Source: Colletotrichum lupini (lineage: Eukaryota; Ascomycota; Sordariomycetes; Glomerellales; Glomerellaceae). Taken from it: a stretch of 64,000 nt of DNA. Below, one piece after another: positions 23,524 to 35,234 of this stretch; position 1 is the stretch's first letter; the number at the start of each line of letters is the position of its first letter. Under the pieces are notes generated by a model, which searched no databases, was not told where the DNA came from, and saw only the letters and a program-made list of their open reading frames with translations. The DNA lies in NCBI RefSeq assembly GCF_023278565.1, contig NC_064678.1:3844001-3908000 (forward strand), read 5' to 3'. Both the position numbers and the translations under genes were made by a program.

Positions 23524-25705
23524 GTTGAAGCTTTGTAGGAGCTGCCTGTGCCTGGCTCTGTTGGTTGATGAGCTGGGTACGAGATCGAGCGAGGGGCGAT
23601 GCTCAAGTTGACGGATAGGACAGGCTCGAGGAGCGGAGGCGGCGGCGGAAGGATGTCGAGACAATCATGCGATGCTTGCGGACGATGGATGAATGGAAGA
23701 GAGGGGGAAAAGCAAGTACCGCCCTGCGGTTGGCGAAGAATGAGGGCGATGGAGCAAAGAGACAGCCAAGAAGGCGTATTAAATAAAATACACAGCAGCA
23801 GTAGCAGCACCGGTTCGTCGGGCAGTGGGGTGAGCAGCAAAGCAGAGCGGGAGGAGGGGGAGAGAAAAAACGCAATGCTGTTGACGAGCTGGAGCTGAAC
23901 CCGTGTCGTCTCCTCTGACCTCTCTGCTTCTAATGAAAGAGCAGATGAAGTGGAAGCCTGGGAATAGGAGGAGGGTTTGGGTGCGAGGAGGAATCGCAGG
24001 GGTGGAGATGGTGATGATGATAGAAGGGAGGGAGGGATTTCGGCCAGACGACAAAACCAAGACGGACTGGACGGGCGACGGAGACGGAGCCACCTCACAG
24101 ACAGCTGGTGCAGGTGCAGGTGTAGGTGCAGCAGGTATACGGTAGCAGTAGGTAGGTGCTGGTACTGGCGGCGTTGGTGCTTGTGCACGCCCAGGTGGTG
24201 CACCTCAGTCCATCCTTCCGACCCGTTTCGTTAGGTGCTGGGCCTGGAAAAAAAAAAGTGTGGTGTTATTTTTTTTTTTTCCGTCTCTTCCTTGAGCCGT
24301 GGCTGGAGCTGCCCGCTCTGTTGGCTCGAGGTACCTAAACACCTTACCTAAGGTAGTTAGGTATCTTGGTACCTCTCTCAGCCACTAGGATTCTCTCCTT
24401 GTTGCCGGCTCACTTCACCAGGCGTGCGACGTTGCGTGGTTGCTTTGGGCCGTTTGGGGCCTGGACCAGCTGGAGGTGCCCGCTGTGGAGAGCTGCGAGC
24501 AGAGCTGCCCACTAAAATCACCTCGAAAGCTGTGAGGTAAGGAACCTGAGTTCGAGGTACGGGTACCTTGGAATGTTCGGGAGACTAACGTGAGGCTCTC
24601 GCACCAATCAGGCATGCTTACCGCATCAGAATTGACCCACTCTGATATTCGTCGCTCTGCCTAGATCAATTACCTATCTTCATCAACTCATACATGAAAT
24701 TGTTGTTCAGCCACTATTTCTACATGCCTCTATAACGCCTCGCACCATAGTATATTCATACAACTAGGAGTCTCAGATGTCCCGGCCGTCGAGCTTCACC
24801 TTCCATGCTGCTCCCCCAGAAAGTAGTCTAATACTCTCCAAACCCCCAGCGTGATGCGCCGGCATGCCGTTTCAGGTCTCAGACGCTGGGACGGCCCAGG
24901 ATCTATCTCGATCTGGCACCGAACCTTAACTTCGTCGTGCTCACTATGTGTCTTCCCACAAACCTTGGCTTGGGATGACAACTTTTTGACTCTCTGAGAG
25001 AACAAACCTAGATCCGAGCCAAGAGTCAAAGGACCACTCACTGCATGCATTTCTAACTACACAGTTAATCGCGAGGCGGGTGAATTGGCATGGTTTAATG
25101 AAAAGCTGCTGCGTCCTTTCTACAACCTTGAGTATGTGGACGGAGTGTATTGATATCCTGGTAGAAGTAGCCCGAATCATCATTGATGTTCTGGAGACTT
25201 CTGTTCATATTGAGTCGATACTTGAATCTTTCATCTCGTCACAGACAATCACACTGTTGCAATTAGCTTTTACACAAGCGGATGATGACAACTGCAACAG
25301 ACTAAGTCAGGGTAGACAAGGTCTTTCGAAAAGAAAGTCAACAGTGATACTATAATATTGTGACTCAATGAGCTATCAATGTCTTGTCGCTAGAACTCGC
25401 CTGTCTATACCGCTCGGCTTTGAACACTCTAACTCTACGAAGCCTAATTACTAGCTAAATACCTTCACAACAATGGTGTCCTAGAGTTATGTGGAGCAGA
25501 TCATAAGCGTATAGCTAATTCGGGTGAAATACAGTCTGAAATTGAGGCTTTGCAGTTCTTCATGCAAATCACCCTCAAGTTGATCACGAGGAAGGCAAAC
25601 TCAATGAAAAGTTGCAAGTCCATTATCATCCGTATCTAGTCCCGCTAGAGGAACATATCGCTCAAATGACTTCATGAATGTCTTGTGACACAATAGCGTA
25701 ATGCT
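23524..25705. other. Btz promoter and leader side; AT-richer DNA toward the protease gene
   Basis: Purine-rich on the plus strand just upstream of 23523 (pyrimidine-rich on the coding strand, typical of a fungal leader), with a poly-A run (24247-24257) and a poly-T run (24269-24280). From about 24.6 to 25.7 kb the sequence is AT-richer with no frame above 91 codons. The last part should hold the protease 3' UTR. No gene is seen. Confidence 0.5.
24330..24375. repeat. TACCTAAGGTA inverted-repeat element
   Basis: GGTACCTAAACACCTTACCTAAGGTAGTTAGGTA-like sequence with TACCT and AGGTA arms around one A, flanked by two GGTACCT copies. It is about 0.8 kb upstream of the Btz-gene start and related to the elements at 15171, 53464-53701 and 62425. 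Confidence 0.7.
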
Positions 25706-27169
25706 TTAAGACGGCGGTGTGAGATTCTGCGTCTTCTCAATCTTCGGAACGCAGCCAAATCGAGTGTTTCCCTGATCCCAAATCTATTCCAAAAGTCAGC
25801 TTCATCTCACTTCGCTGCTTGATCGGAATCAACAATGCCACTTACCGCATAAATCGACTTCAGGAACGCATCACCCAAGATGTCAAACTCGTTGGAACCC
25901 CGCGACTGCACTCCGCCGTACCAGAACCCATCACTCGCCGGCGCAAACGCGAGGTCCTCCTTCTGAATCACAAACTCCTTGTCACCGACGGCGACCTTGA
26001 ACTCGGGCAGGTCGTCCGCCTTGGTGCTCGTCGGTAACACGTAACCCTGCTGCTGGTCGTCGTACTTGGCACTGGGGATCGCCTTGTACAGCGCATCGCA
26101 GACCTCATCTGAGACGAGCGCCAGCGTCGTGCCTGTGTCTGCGATGGCCTTGTTCCCGCTCTGCGTCACGGCCTTGCCGTTAATACTCGCGGACCCGGAC
26201 TCGAACATCCAGAACCCTTGCGAGTTATCGATGTCAGTCCAGTGGATATCCTCGCCCGAGGCCGAGACGAGATCCGTGTCGATCCAGCCAAATGTGTAAA
26301 AAGACCGCGGCTTCGCCTCGTCCCGCTCGCTATAAAACGCAGAGGTGAAGAGCTCCGCATCCTTGGGGATGTCTTGCTGCGCAATCATGTTCTCGACGGG
26401 TGTGGCGACGGGGTCGCGGAAGTTGCCATCGCGCATGACGGTGTTGATAGACCCGAAGGCGAGACCGAGAAGACCATCTCCGCTGCCCTGGGAGAACTGG
26501 TCTGCGAGCTGCGAGGCTGACTCGATCGCTTGGTTCTCGACTGTCAGCCCGCCGAGGACGAGGTTGTCGGTGCCAACATCGCCTGACGCCGAACTACCGT
26601 CGCCGTACGAGATCTTCCACGTCTTTCCGTCGAGCTTCTTGTAAGTTGAGGACTTGGAGGCGTCGAAGATGTTGTGACCCTTCTGCGTGGCGCTGCTAAG
26701 TTCGGTCGAGAAAACCTGACATGCGCTGTTAGTGAAGATAATTGGTAACATAGTTTGCCAGAGAGAACCGAAATACCCAAAGGTCAGAAGAACCTGTGTC
26801 AAAGTCCAACTTGAACTTTTGCGGTGGCGTGCCGATTGAGACTTCGCAAAGGTACATGGAGTCATATTGCTGGTCTTCGGCTGTAACATCCCCGTGCTGG
26901 TCGTCGCCAGTCTTCTTGGACAAAACCTTGCTCATGGAGACACGACCGCCGACAGCAGCATTGAACCCGGGAGCTGCAAGCCCTCTCTGAGCCATCCTTC
27001 GTGTCTGAACATAGGGGCCTGGCTTTGTTGGTTCGAACTTGAACTTGTTGAGCAGGTAGACGTAGGATTTTGTGCCATGACGCTGGTAGTTCTTGTTGGC
27101 GATGACGGGGATCTTGGAGAGGCCCTTGTCGGCCTTGAACTTGGCTTGAGCTTTGAAGAATGCTTCCAT
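25706..27169 (-). CDS. Pepsin-family (A1) aspartic protease without an obvious signal peptide
   Basis: Exons 27169-26777, 26715-25846 and 25783-25706 give 446 residues. The introns have donors GTATTT and GTAAGT and acceptors TCAG and ATAG. The second splice restores the conserved end [17 protein letters not shown]. The catalytic motifs are FDTGSSDLW (Asp124) and [11 protein letters not shown] (Asp324). The flap region [14 protein letters not shown] and [14 protein letters not shown] are also typical of fungal penicillopepsin/endothiapepsin relatives. The first 100 residues ([16 protein letters not shown], then ARG/LYS-rich) resemble a propeptide, including the [14 protein letters not shown] segment, but no hydrophobic signal sequence precedes it. 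Such enzymes cleave proteins at acid pH in the vacuole or outside the cell. The start could lie on an upstream exon I did not find. No close named orthologue recognised. Confidence 0.9.
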
Positions 27170-28619
27170 CTTGTATGCTTGAGAAAATGAGCTTTTTGTA
27201 TTGTGTGAGTGTGAGTGTGAGTGTGTGTGTGTAGGTTGGTTGGTTAGGTCAAGTGGTTATGACAAGGGAGCTTAAACACTAGCTTGGCGGATCAGGGTGA
27301 CGATTTAAATACCTGCCCGTTACGGTCAAGAAGCGACGATGACGACTCGGATGGACGGCACTCGATGAACCTGGACTATTTGGGTCGAACGTGCGATGGT
27401 AGGCAGTAAACCTGTTTGGATAGCGCTTGCGATGTGATGAGGGGGAGATATCACCTAGGAGATAGATAGCATGTCAATCATGCGCTGGCCCGTCGAGACT
27501 TCTCATAAGACAATAAGCTATTGTTTCGCTGACGACAACCCTGAGCTGAGCTCGACCGGGATCGCGTTATGTATCTTGTCACGGCAGACCAGGGAAGAGC
27601 CCAATGCCGGCAGTGTGTAAGTGTGACAGCTCTCAGCAAGACAAGGGATGGTGGGGCGGTGCAACTGCAGGCTTGAAACCGAGCTCTCGCGAATGCGCAT
27701 TCGGACCTTCTGACCGTGCTCTTGAGCTGTGTTGAAGGGGAGGGGCTAGAAACAGGTCGGCCCTCGGGCGAACCCGATGAGGCAGTTGATAAGGAAGAAG
27801 AGGGGCGTCACTTGTTTGTGGAGTCTGCGTTGAGCCGACTCGAGCCATATGAGGAGTTGGTTGAGAGGGGGAAAACAAGAGGGAAACGGAGTGGAAATGG
27901 CGAGTTGCGGAGCCATCTTTTCGATGTCAAGGTGCCGCCGACCTCTCGGTCAAAGCTTCATCATCCGCCTGCACTCTCCATCAACCTGTTCTTGGCTCTC
28001 CGGTCCAGAGAGCTGCCGAGACTTAGCATGACGAATGACACGTGCGAAACCAGGCACAAACTGAACCAAGATCAAAGCTCCCAAATGCCAGTCAGGAGAA
28101 AACGACTTCAAGAGACGAGCAAATCAAGCCAAGAGATGAGGTCCTCCCCCGCCGCCGATGATGTAACGAACTGCCGCACGGTGGTTCCGGGGCAAGGATC
28201 AGCTTAGCGGGCCATGTCCCGTCTTGGCGGCGATCGACTCCAGGCTCCTGGGAACCTTGCCAAGCACGATGCAAGACACAAGAAGCAGACGAGGCCTCCT
28301 GATCATGCCCATGGTATCGCTGGAGATGAACCGGTTATGCCATGAATTTTCTCCTAGCCGCCGGGTCTAATCACGAGGTTCCATTCCGATGTGCCGCGAT
28401 AGCTTGCACGAACGCGTAACAGGCAGATGTGCAGCAGCACTAGATGGACGATGATGCGGTTTGTCTCAAATGCCAAGGGAAGCCCAAGGTCAATACATGA
28501 AGTCGTGTCCTCTATCTCGAGGAATTGGGAACTTCGACTGGTCAACATTTTACCTCGTTGGACTCGTGGTATTTTCCCGCTCAGCTTGGACCGTGAATCC
28601 GTTCTAACCTCAAGAGGTT
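27170..28619. other. Protease 5' flank and ABZ2 3' flank
   Basis: A tandem minus-strand spacer of 1.45 kb. Close to the protease start there is a microsatellite at 27202-27232. A 163-codon plus-strand frame (27716-28207) has no recognisable domain and is not supported by splice sites or a neighbour. Confidence 0.45.
27202..27232. repeat. GTGTGA/GT microsatellite
   Basis: Three GTGTGA-type units followed by a (GT)n run, 33-63 bp upstream of the protease start codon, so probably within its leader or core promoter. Length is likely to vary among strains. Confidence 0.85.
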
Positions 28620-29506
28620 TTAGGCGTCATCGAGCTTGATGATCCCAAAAGTGAAGCCTCGGACACCATTGCTGATCCAGCATGGCTCTCCTCCAACAAG
28701 GCTGTCAACTTTGACTTCTTCTTCCACGGCCAACCCACTGATTGAGTTAGTCAAACGCTCATCCCATGTTGGCGGGGAATGGCATAGCAGCTGACTTACC
28801 GCTCAAGTGCCCATCTACGGGTGGTCCCGTCTTGGCCACCGCTCCCACCTTCGGGACTATACTTAGCAGCCACCGGCGGGGTGACCCATCTGCCGTCTCG
28901 CCAGAAGAATGGGGTTGTCAGGCTACCTTCCATGATAGACCCGTCTTTTGAGTTTATGAGAAGGACTTCCTTGCGATCTGCCAGGCTGATAATCGCTCGA
29001 CTACGAGCTGTATCATACATATTCCTCTCTGTAGTCTTGTAGTGTGTATACTCGGATTGTGTGGTCTTTGTGTTATCAACCACTACTATCATGGGATTCT
29101 CTTCCAAAGGATAGCCCGCTTCTGTCGATTGTCCTGGGGAGGGAAGCCGTTCTGGGAAGAGGTTCTCAAGCGACACCGCTGGGACTTGTGATCCTTCGCA
29201 GGTGAGGCGTCCTTCTGAGGTCAACAAGACTTTGACTCGTAATGGTTTCTCTCTTCCATGCTGAGTCAAGAAAGTCTCAATCGCCTCAGTCAGTCTCTGG
29301 AGGCCGTCCGATCCAGAGATAGCCTCGATGGCAGGGGTCCAATTCCAATAGGTGGCAGCCCGCAGCATCCGATCCCGGTGCAGATCTAGCATGTAGAAAG
29401 GTGAGGTCATCTTGGCGTTCCATCCTGCGTTGGCCAGGCGCCGCTTCGGTACGCCTATCAAGCCAGGGTCGTATCGAAGCGATGTGAATAACTGGAAGTT
29501 GGCCAT
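28620..29506 (-). CDS. ABZ2: 4-amino-4-deoxychorismate lyase (class IV PLP aminotransferase fold)
   Basis: Exons 29506-28800 and 28737-28620 (donor GTAAGT, acceptor ATCAG, phase 2) give 274 residues. The splice restores the conserved C-terminal run TRRWALERGL, then CWISNGVRGF. The N-terminal FQLFTSLRYDP, SPFYMLDLHRDRML, and the PLP-binding region HYKTTERNMYD (probable Schiff-base Lys157), with EVLLINSKDGSIMEGS and GRWVTPP, match the fungal class IV aminotransferase-fold family. The enzyme removes pyruvate from aminodeoxychorismate to give p-aminobenzoate for folate. Yeast Abz2 is longer (374), but shorter forms are usual in filamentous fungi. D-amino-acid or branched-chain aminotransferases share the fold but differ in these motifs. 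Confidence 0.88.
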
Positions 29507-32319
29507 GGTGCTGGGCTTTTTGTGTCAACCTTGGTGACTGATGCAGAATAATAGGTGAATGGTTGAAATTGACAATTTGAGAGTTCCGCGAGCGCGCCAG
29601 CGGAGAATAGTATTCTCTGATGCTTAAGAGAAAGAGTATGGTGACGTATTTTGACGAGAACAGAAGCGCAAAAGTCGGGTTTTGAGTTCAAGAGCGTTAA
29701 GTACAAATATGACCGCAAGAACCACCCTGGTTCAGAAATGTTCATACCGGGGTTACAGCGGGAGATGCTTGGGCCGCAATGATCTCCCGTAAGTTTATGT
29801 AAGCAGCACAAGGGTTCTTCACCAGCGAACACCGAACATCGCTGGATTGATGTTACAACAATTACAGGTGAATCGATGATTCGAGGACAACAGATGAAAC
29901 AGCCATTCGGAGAACCTACGAGTTCAGAAATTGCGAGCCAATATGGAGTTAGAAAAAGAAGCCAGCGCCTTCTTTTCAGAATGGACAGATCGCCTTGGGA
30001 TAAGCAAGAGACCATCCAAGTTAGTGACTAGTGACCGCAAAGTACGACATCAAGCAGAACAAGAGCTGAGATGATCAAGATGTCCTGAGATGGGTATCTG
30101 AAGAATGTCGGATCCTTTCTCCTGATAAACTAAGCTAAGCTGGTAGGTAGCTCGATATCAACTCCTTCTTCCGCCATGCCAAGGAAAAGGCCTCGTTGAC
30201 TCTAGTAGACTGTCGAAGATAGGAATTAGATTGCACCATACATATACACGTCCAAGACTTCAAACTTATATGCACCAAAATCTCCAGTTATTTGCTTGAA
30301 GAAATCTAGATTCAACTATGTATCATAAGGACGTTGCCCCTTGAGACCCATAAGCCATTGCCCGATGTCTTAGGATGAGAAGCCGGGAGTACTTCGGTGT
30401 GACCACCCTACATACGTAGCAGACAATACAATTAACCTGTCAATTACTTGGGAGATGTGGAAGTCCATATCGCCACAGTCGTGTCGTGCTGTGTCCGAGG
30501 TGAGGTTGTCGAGACCCGGGAGAAGTCTTGGTGATCCTGTGATAGTGTCTACCCTTGCCGGCATCATATTTTCATTTCGGAAAGGTGCCAGACTTCCCTT
30601 ACTTTCCGAGTTTGAAGTCACCTATGGTTCTAGTTTATAGAGGTACTAATAGGCTGTGATCACAATCCAAAACAAAACCCAATGTTCTTAATAGTCTTGG
30701 AATCTCGTGAGGCAATCGGTATCTCTCAACCACCATTTCGGAAACTTCAACGCACTCTTTCACATGACCGTCAGCTTACTTCACCTTATCTTGGATGGTT
30801 GAAGAGTCCTGTGACCTTTTTGAAGACTTTGGACGTCTACTAGTTGGGCATTTCAAAACTTCATATATTCATGATCGTGGGCTTGCGGGCCTTTGGACAA
30901 CCCAAATTTTCCTCACCTCTGCGACTCAAAACAGCCGACCAATCATAAGCGGGCATTTCCTATGCTTGAATTATACTTGAATTGAAGAAGTCTGGTGTGA
31001 CGCTGTCTGTTATCTATAGAGAGTGCCGCCCCTCCTCATCTCTACTGGACCAGCGAGCGTAGGTGGGGGTGGGTGAATGTGTCATGTTGGCATCTGGTAC
31101 CTTGCTTGTGGTGGTTGACCGCAGCCTTTCAAACAGAAAGGATGCAACCTTCAAATCAAAACGACATCACCGGAATACAGTGTCACTTCGTATGTTATGG
31201 TTGCCAATCGACCGGCCGTCAACCCGATGTCTGACCACAAGCAAAGTGTGACTTAACCAGTGACCAACTGGGAGGTGAGGAGTCAAAGATAAATTTGTCT
31301 GAGTTGTGTTTGGCCTGTCATATCTCAAGATGATTCATGGGAAATGGGTTCGGCTGGATTGGAACTTGTTTGTACAAGATCTGTCACTTCCATGTAGTTC
31401 TCGTCAGAGCGAGACAGTATAGATCATAGTAAATTAGAAGATGCCAGTTTGGAGTATCAAAGTTAGAAGGAGTCGGTCAGTCATGGAAGGTAAAGTAGGT
31501 AAAGAACACAAGGCGGAATGCGATAGATGATATGGGATAGCATGGTAGACATTCAGTCGTTTTGGTGATGGTCTGTAATGGTGGGCGTAACCCACCGTGT
31601 TTTACCAAACAGACATCATGGCAACGGTGACATGTCTTCGACATATAGAGTCATTGTATGCGACAACCCCCTTTGTTTCCAGTGAGACTACATTATGTGA
31701 GTTAATGTGACTGACGTTGTATAAAGGTGAGGTTGACCTTTTCAAAGAGAAGACATTGGAGAGATTTTATTGTTATTTGATACCAAAATAAGCACAGTTC
31801 AGTTTCCCTCCGAGTCCATGCGGTGACATGGCTTGTCTGTCAAGGTACTTTACCTCACAGGCTCACGCTGCATGCTGGGTGCCGCCCGCGGGCTCTGGCT
31901 GACCAACGCACCCTTGCCTTGAGGACAATCGGGACCCTCTTTGGTTACGTAGTGTGCAGATTTATAGGCGGTCCTCCCTTGCGCCCCCACTCTTAAATCG
32001 CCTCAGGCAAAGCTGATTTGATGAATGACAGCACCAAGCAGAGGCAACTGCCCGGAAAAACTCCTCACGAGCTTCCCCGTTGCGCAATAATTTTTTGAGG
32101 ACGGTTACTGTCCGGAAGCTCCTGGCCCAGCGCAAGTGCAACAGCAACAGCAAAAGCAACAGAGCAACAACACCTGCAGCTCCTGCACCCTCTACATCAT
32201 CGACCACACTGGTCAGCCCATTAATTACATTCCTTTCGACCTCGCGACTTTTCTTCCTAGAACACCTCTGATACCTTTCTTCCCTTTCTCTCTCAATTGC
32301 TCTTGGGCTCGTCGCCATC
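29507..32319. other. 2.8-kb AT-richer gene-poor region with TOM70 leader at its right end
   Basis: No gene supported. A 185-codon minus-strand frame (29458-30015) overlaps the ABZ2 start in another frame and has no recognisable domain. The right end (about 32130-32319) is the probable TOM70 leader: CAACAG-type repeats at 32138-32171 and a pyrimidine-rich stretch (32274-32293) just before the start codon. Confidence 0.5.
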
Positions 32320-34396
32320 ATGTCGAATCCCCTGCCGTCCGTGCCTCCCATGGCCAGCCCTCCGACTGTCATCCCCGTTGATTCGTCTTCTGGCCTTTGG
32401 GATCGCATCACCTCATGGGCTTCGGATAATAAGGCCATTGTCTACACTGCCGCTGGTGTCGCCGTCGTCGCTACCGGTGCTGGTGTCATCTACTTCCTCA
32501 ACAGCGACTCCGTACGTCATGCTTCCCATCTTATCCTCGCGACCCTCGTCGTCATGCGATCCAATTTTTCCACCCGTTACTACCGAGATCTTGGCGTCTA
32601 TTACTAGCACCAGGTTGCTCCTCTCTCAAATAGCAAAGCTAACTCAAGTGCGATTGAAGAAGACAGACTCGACACCAAAGCTCAGCAAGAAGGAGCGAAG
32701 GAAAAGAAAGGAAGCCGAGCGGAAGGCTGCAGCAGATGCCGAAAAGCAGCCCACACCTGCAGAGGCCGCAGCCCCTGCATCATCCAAAGCAGCCAGCGTC
32801 GAGTCCGCCGACGAACTTCCCGAGATCACCGAGGCGACTGTTGCCGAGTTCACTACCGAAGAGCGGGAAAAGTATGCCGCCAAGCTTAAGGATGTCGGAA
32901 ACCAAGCCTACGGTGGCAAGGACTACAACAAGGCCATCGACCTCTACTCCCAGGCTATTCTCTGCAAGGCCAACCCCATCTTCTACTCCAACCGCGCCGC
33001 CTGCTACAATGCCCTCGGCAACTGGGACAAGGTCGTCGAAGACACGACTGCCGCCATCAACCTTGACCCCGAATACGTCAAGGCACTCAACCGCCGCGCT
33101 AACGCCTACGAGCACCTGAAGATGTACGGCGAGGCCCTCCTCGACTTCACTGCTTCTTGCATCATCGATAGCTTCAAGAACGAGAGCAGTGCCCAGTCAG
33201 TCGAGCGCCTGCTTAAGAAGTTCGCCGAGCAGAAGGCTCAGGAGATGATGGCCAGCCGGCCCAACAAGCTTCCTAGTCACACTTTTGTCGGCAACTACCT
33301 CCAGAGCTTCCGCGTCAAGCCTCGTCCGGCTGGACTCGAGGACTCTGTGGCCTTGTCCGAGGAGACTGGCAAGGGACAACTCCAAGTTGGCCTGAGTGCT
33401 CTGGAGAAGAAGACTGGCGACGGATACGAGGAGGCCAGAGCGGCCTTTGAGAAGGCGTTGGAGTTGGGCGACCTGGGCGAATTCGAGGCTCTTGCTTACA
33501 ACCTGCGCGGTACCTTCAGCTGTCTGCTCGGAAAGCACGACGATGCCATGGTCGACCTGACCAAGAGTATCGAGCTCGACCCTTCCATGACCCAGAGCTA
33601 CATCAAGCGCGCCAGCATGAACCTCGAGCTTGGTGCCCCGGAGAAGGCCGCTGAGGACTTCGAGAAGGCCATGGAGCAGAACACCGAAGACCCTGATATC
33701 TACTACCACCGCGCTCAGCTCCACTTCATCAAGGGCGAATTCTCCGACGCCGCCAAGGACTACCAGAAGTCCATCGACTTGGACCGCGACTTCATCTTCT
33801 CTCACATCCAGCTTGGCGTGACTCAGTACAAGATGGGATCTATTGCATCATCCATGTCGACCTTCCGCCGCTGCATCAAGAACTTCAAGGAGGTTCCCGA
33901 TGTGTACAACTACTACGGCGAGCTGCTTCTGGACCAGGGCAACTTCCAGGAGGCTATCGAGAAGTTCGACAGCGCCATCGAGATGGAGTCGAAGACGAAG
34001 CCCATGGCGATGAACGTCCTTCCTCTCATCAACAAGGCTCTGACCTTGTTCCAGTGGAAGCAAGACTTTGGTGAGGCCGAGAAGCTCTGCCAGAAGGCGC
34101 TCATTAGTAAGTTCAGACTACTCCATTGTACGAAGTGCAATTGCTGACCCTTGATAGTCGACCCCGAATGCGATATCGCCGTTGCCACCATGGCCCAGCT
34201 CCTTTTGCAACAGGGCAAGGTCACCGAGGCGCTCAAGTACTTTGAGCGCGCTGCAGAGCTCGCTCGCACCGAGGGCGAGATCGTCAACGCCCTGTCCTAT
34301 GCCGAGGCGACCCGCACGCAGCTCCAGGTCCAAGAGAAGTACCCCAAGCTGGCGGCAAAGCTTCAGGGCATCGGCCCGGGTGGCATGCCCCGGTAA
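32320..34396 (+). CDS. TOM70: Tom70 mitochondrial import receptor
   Basis: Exons 32320-32511, about 32660-34106 and 34158-34396 give about 625 residues (yeast 617). The last junction (ATTA|GTAAGT ... TAG|TC) is secure. The first acceptor is uncertain: a CTAAC branch site is clear, but only AAG acceptors at 32659 or 32662 keep the frame, while the nearer CAG at 32666 does not. Residues 1-38 face the intermembrane side and a membrane anchor spans about 39-60. A basic segment ([12 protein letters not shown]) leads to the cytosolic tetratricopeptide repeats. The N-terminal TPR clamp for Hsp70/Hsp90 tails begins near [20 protein letters not shown] with NRAACY and [11 protein letters not shown]. 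The C-terminal repeats bind mitochondrial preproteins, especially carrier-type membrane proteins, and pass them to TOM40. Confidence 0.94.
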
Positions 34397-35040
34397 ACGG
34401 CCAATGACGTCCTGAACACGAAACATGTAAAACTCACCTACGGCGGCGTGTAAGAAGAAAACAGCAGATCCCTTAGCAGATGGGGGAGCGGATAGCCAAG
34501 ACAAAGGGCTCTTGGTTGATAATAGGGGAAAATATCAAGGCGGGCAAGCCGCCCACCTCGTTGAGTCGTTTTTTCATTGGTCGGTGAGGGAGGCTTTGGG
34601 AAAGGAGAGCAAAGTCCAAGGCTCCGTACGTACGGCTGGGGAGGCATTGGTTGAAACCCTTACGTTGTACATAATCCGACTTCCCTCACTCTACGTACAT
34701 TGGTGAGAGCATTGTAGAAGTAGTCCACTGTCAATCATCTTTTTCCATTTCCATATTCCTTCTTGCATGTGAGTCCATCGTAAGTTGCTTTGGTGTCTCT
34801 ATATAAGGAATACATACATGTTGCGGTGAAAGGACAGATTTGAAGCAAAAGAAGTCATATAACCACCCGCACAACATGATGCCCATCTTAGTTGCTCTTC
34901 AGGTTAACTGACGACCCCGCCCCAGGCATGATATTCACACTCACAAAAACATAGTTCGTGATCGAAAAACCACCAAAACAGCAAAAACCACAAGACTTGC
35001 ATAATCTTTACGACCCCCAGGGCCCAGGGGAGCAAAAAGA
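34397..35040. other. TOM70 3' flank
   Basis: Contains the TOM70 3' UTR and the 3' side of tRNA-Ala(AGC). Nothing else recognised. Confidence 0.5.
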
Positions 35041-35112
35041 TGGACGATCTGGGAATCGAACCCAGGACCTACCGCATGCTAAGCGGTCATTATACCACTA
35101 AACCAATCGCCC
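35041..35112 (-). tRNA. tRNA-Ala (anticodon AGC)
   Basis: A 72-nt minus-strand cloverleaf: acceptor GGGCGAT with ATCGTCC (one G-U pair) and discriminator A, D arm with TTTAGTGGTATAAT, anticodon stem around CTTAGCA reading AGC, and T arm CTGGG-TTCGATT-CCCAG. No intron. It lies 7 bp from a tRNA-Val gene on the same strand. Confidence 0.95.
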
Positions 35113-35119
35113 AGTGGAA

Positions 35120-35234
35120 TGATCTAGCCCGGACTTGAACCGGAGACCTTCAGTGTGGCAGACGACAGAGAGGCCGCGAGAGACTTCTTTTCGAGCTGTT
35201 AGACTGACGTGATAACCAACTACACCACCAGACC
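35120..35234 (-). tRNA. tRNA-Val (anticodon AAC), with 41-nt intron
   Basis: Minus strand: acceptor GGTCTGG with CTAGATC (G-U pairs allowed) and discriminator A, D arm GTGT...ATCAC, T arm CCGG-TTCAAGT-CCGG. Anticodon stem TCAGT/ACTGA encloses CTAACA and C separated by a 41-nt intron at the standard position after base 37. Anticodon AAC gives valine. The total is 115 nt and the mature form is 74 nt. It is 5' of tRNA-Ala(AGC) in transcription order. Confidence 0.93.

Noticed and set aside
24600..25700. AT-richer stretch as a RIP-mutated transposon
   Set aside because: AT bias is mild, and no terminal repeats or degenerate transposase or reverse-transcriptase motifs are visible.
29458..30015. 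185-codon minus-strand ORF
   Set aside because: Overlaps the ABZ2 start in another frame and has no recognisable family; treated as chance.
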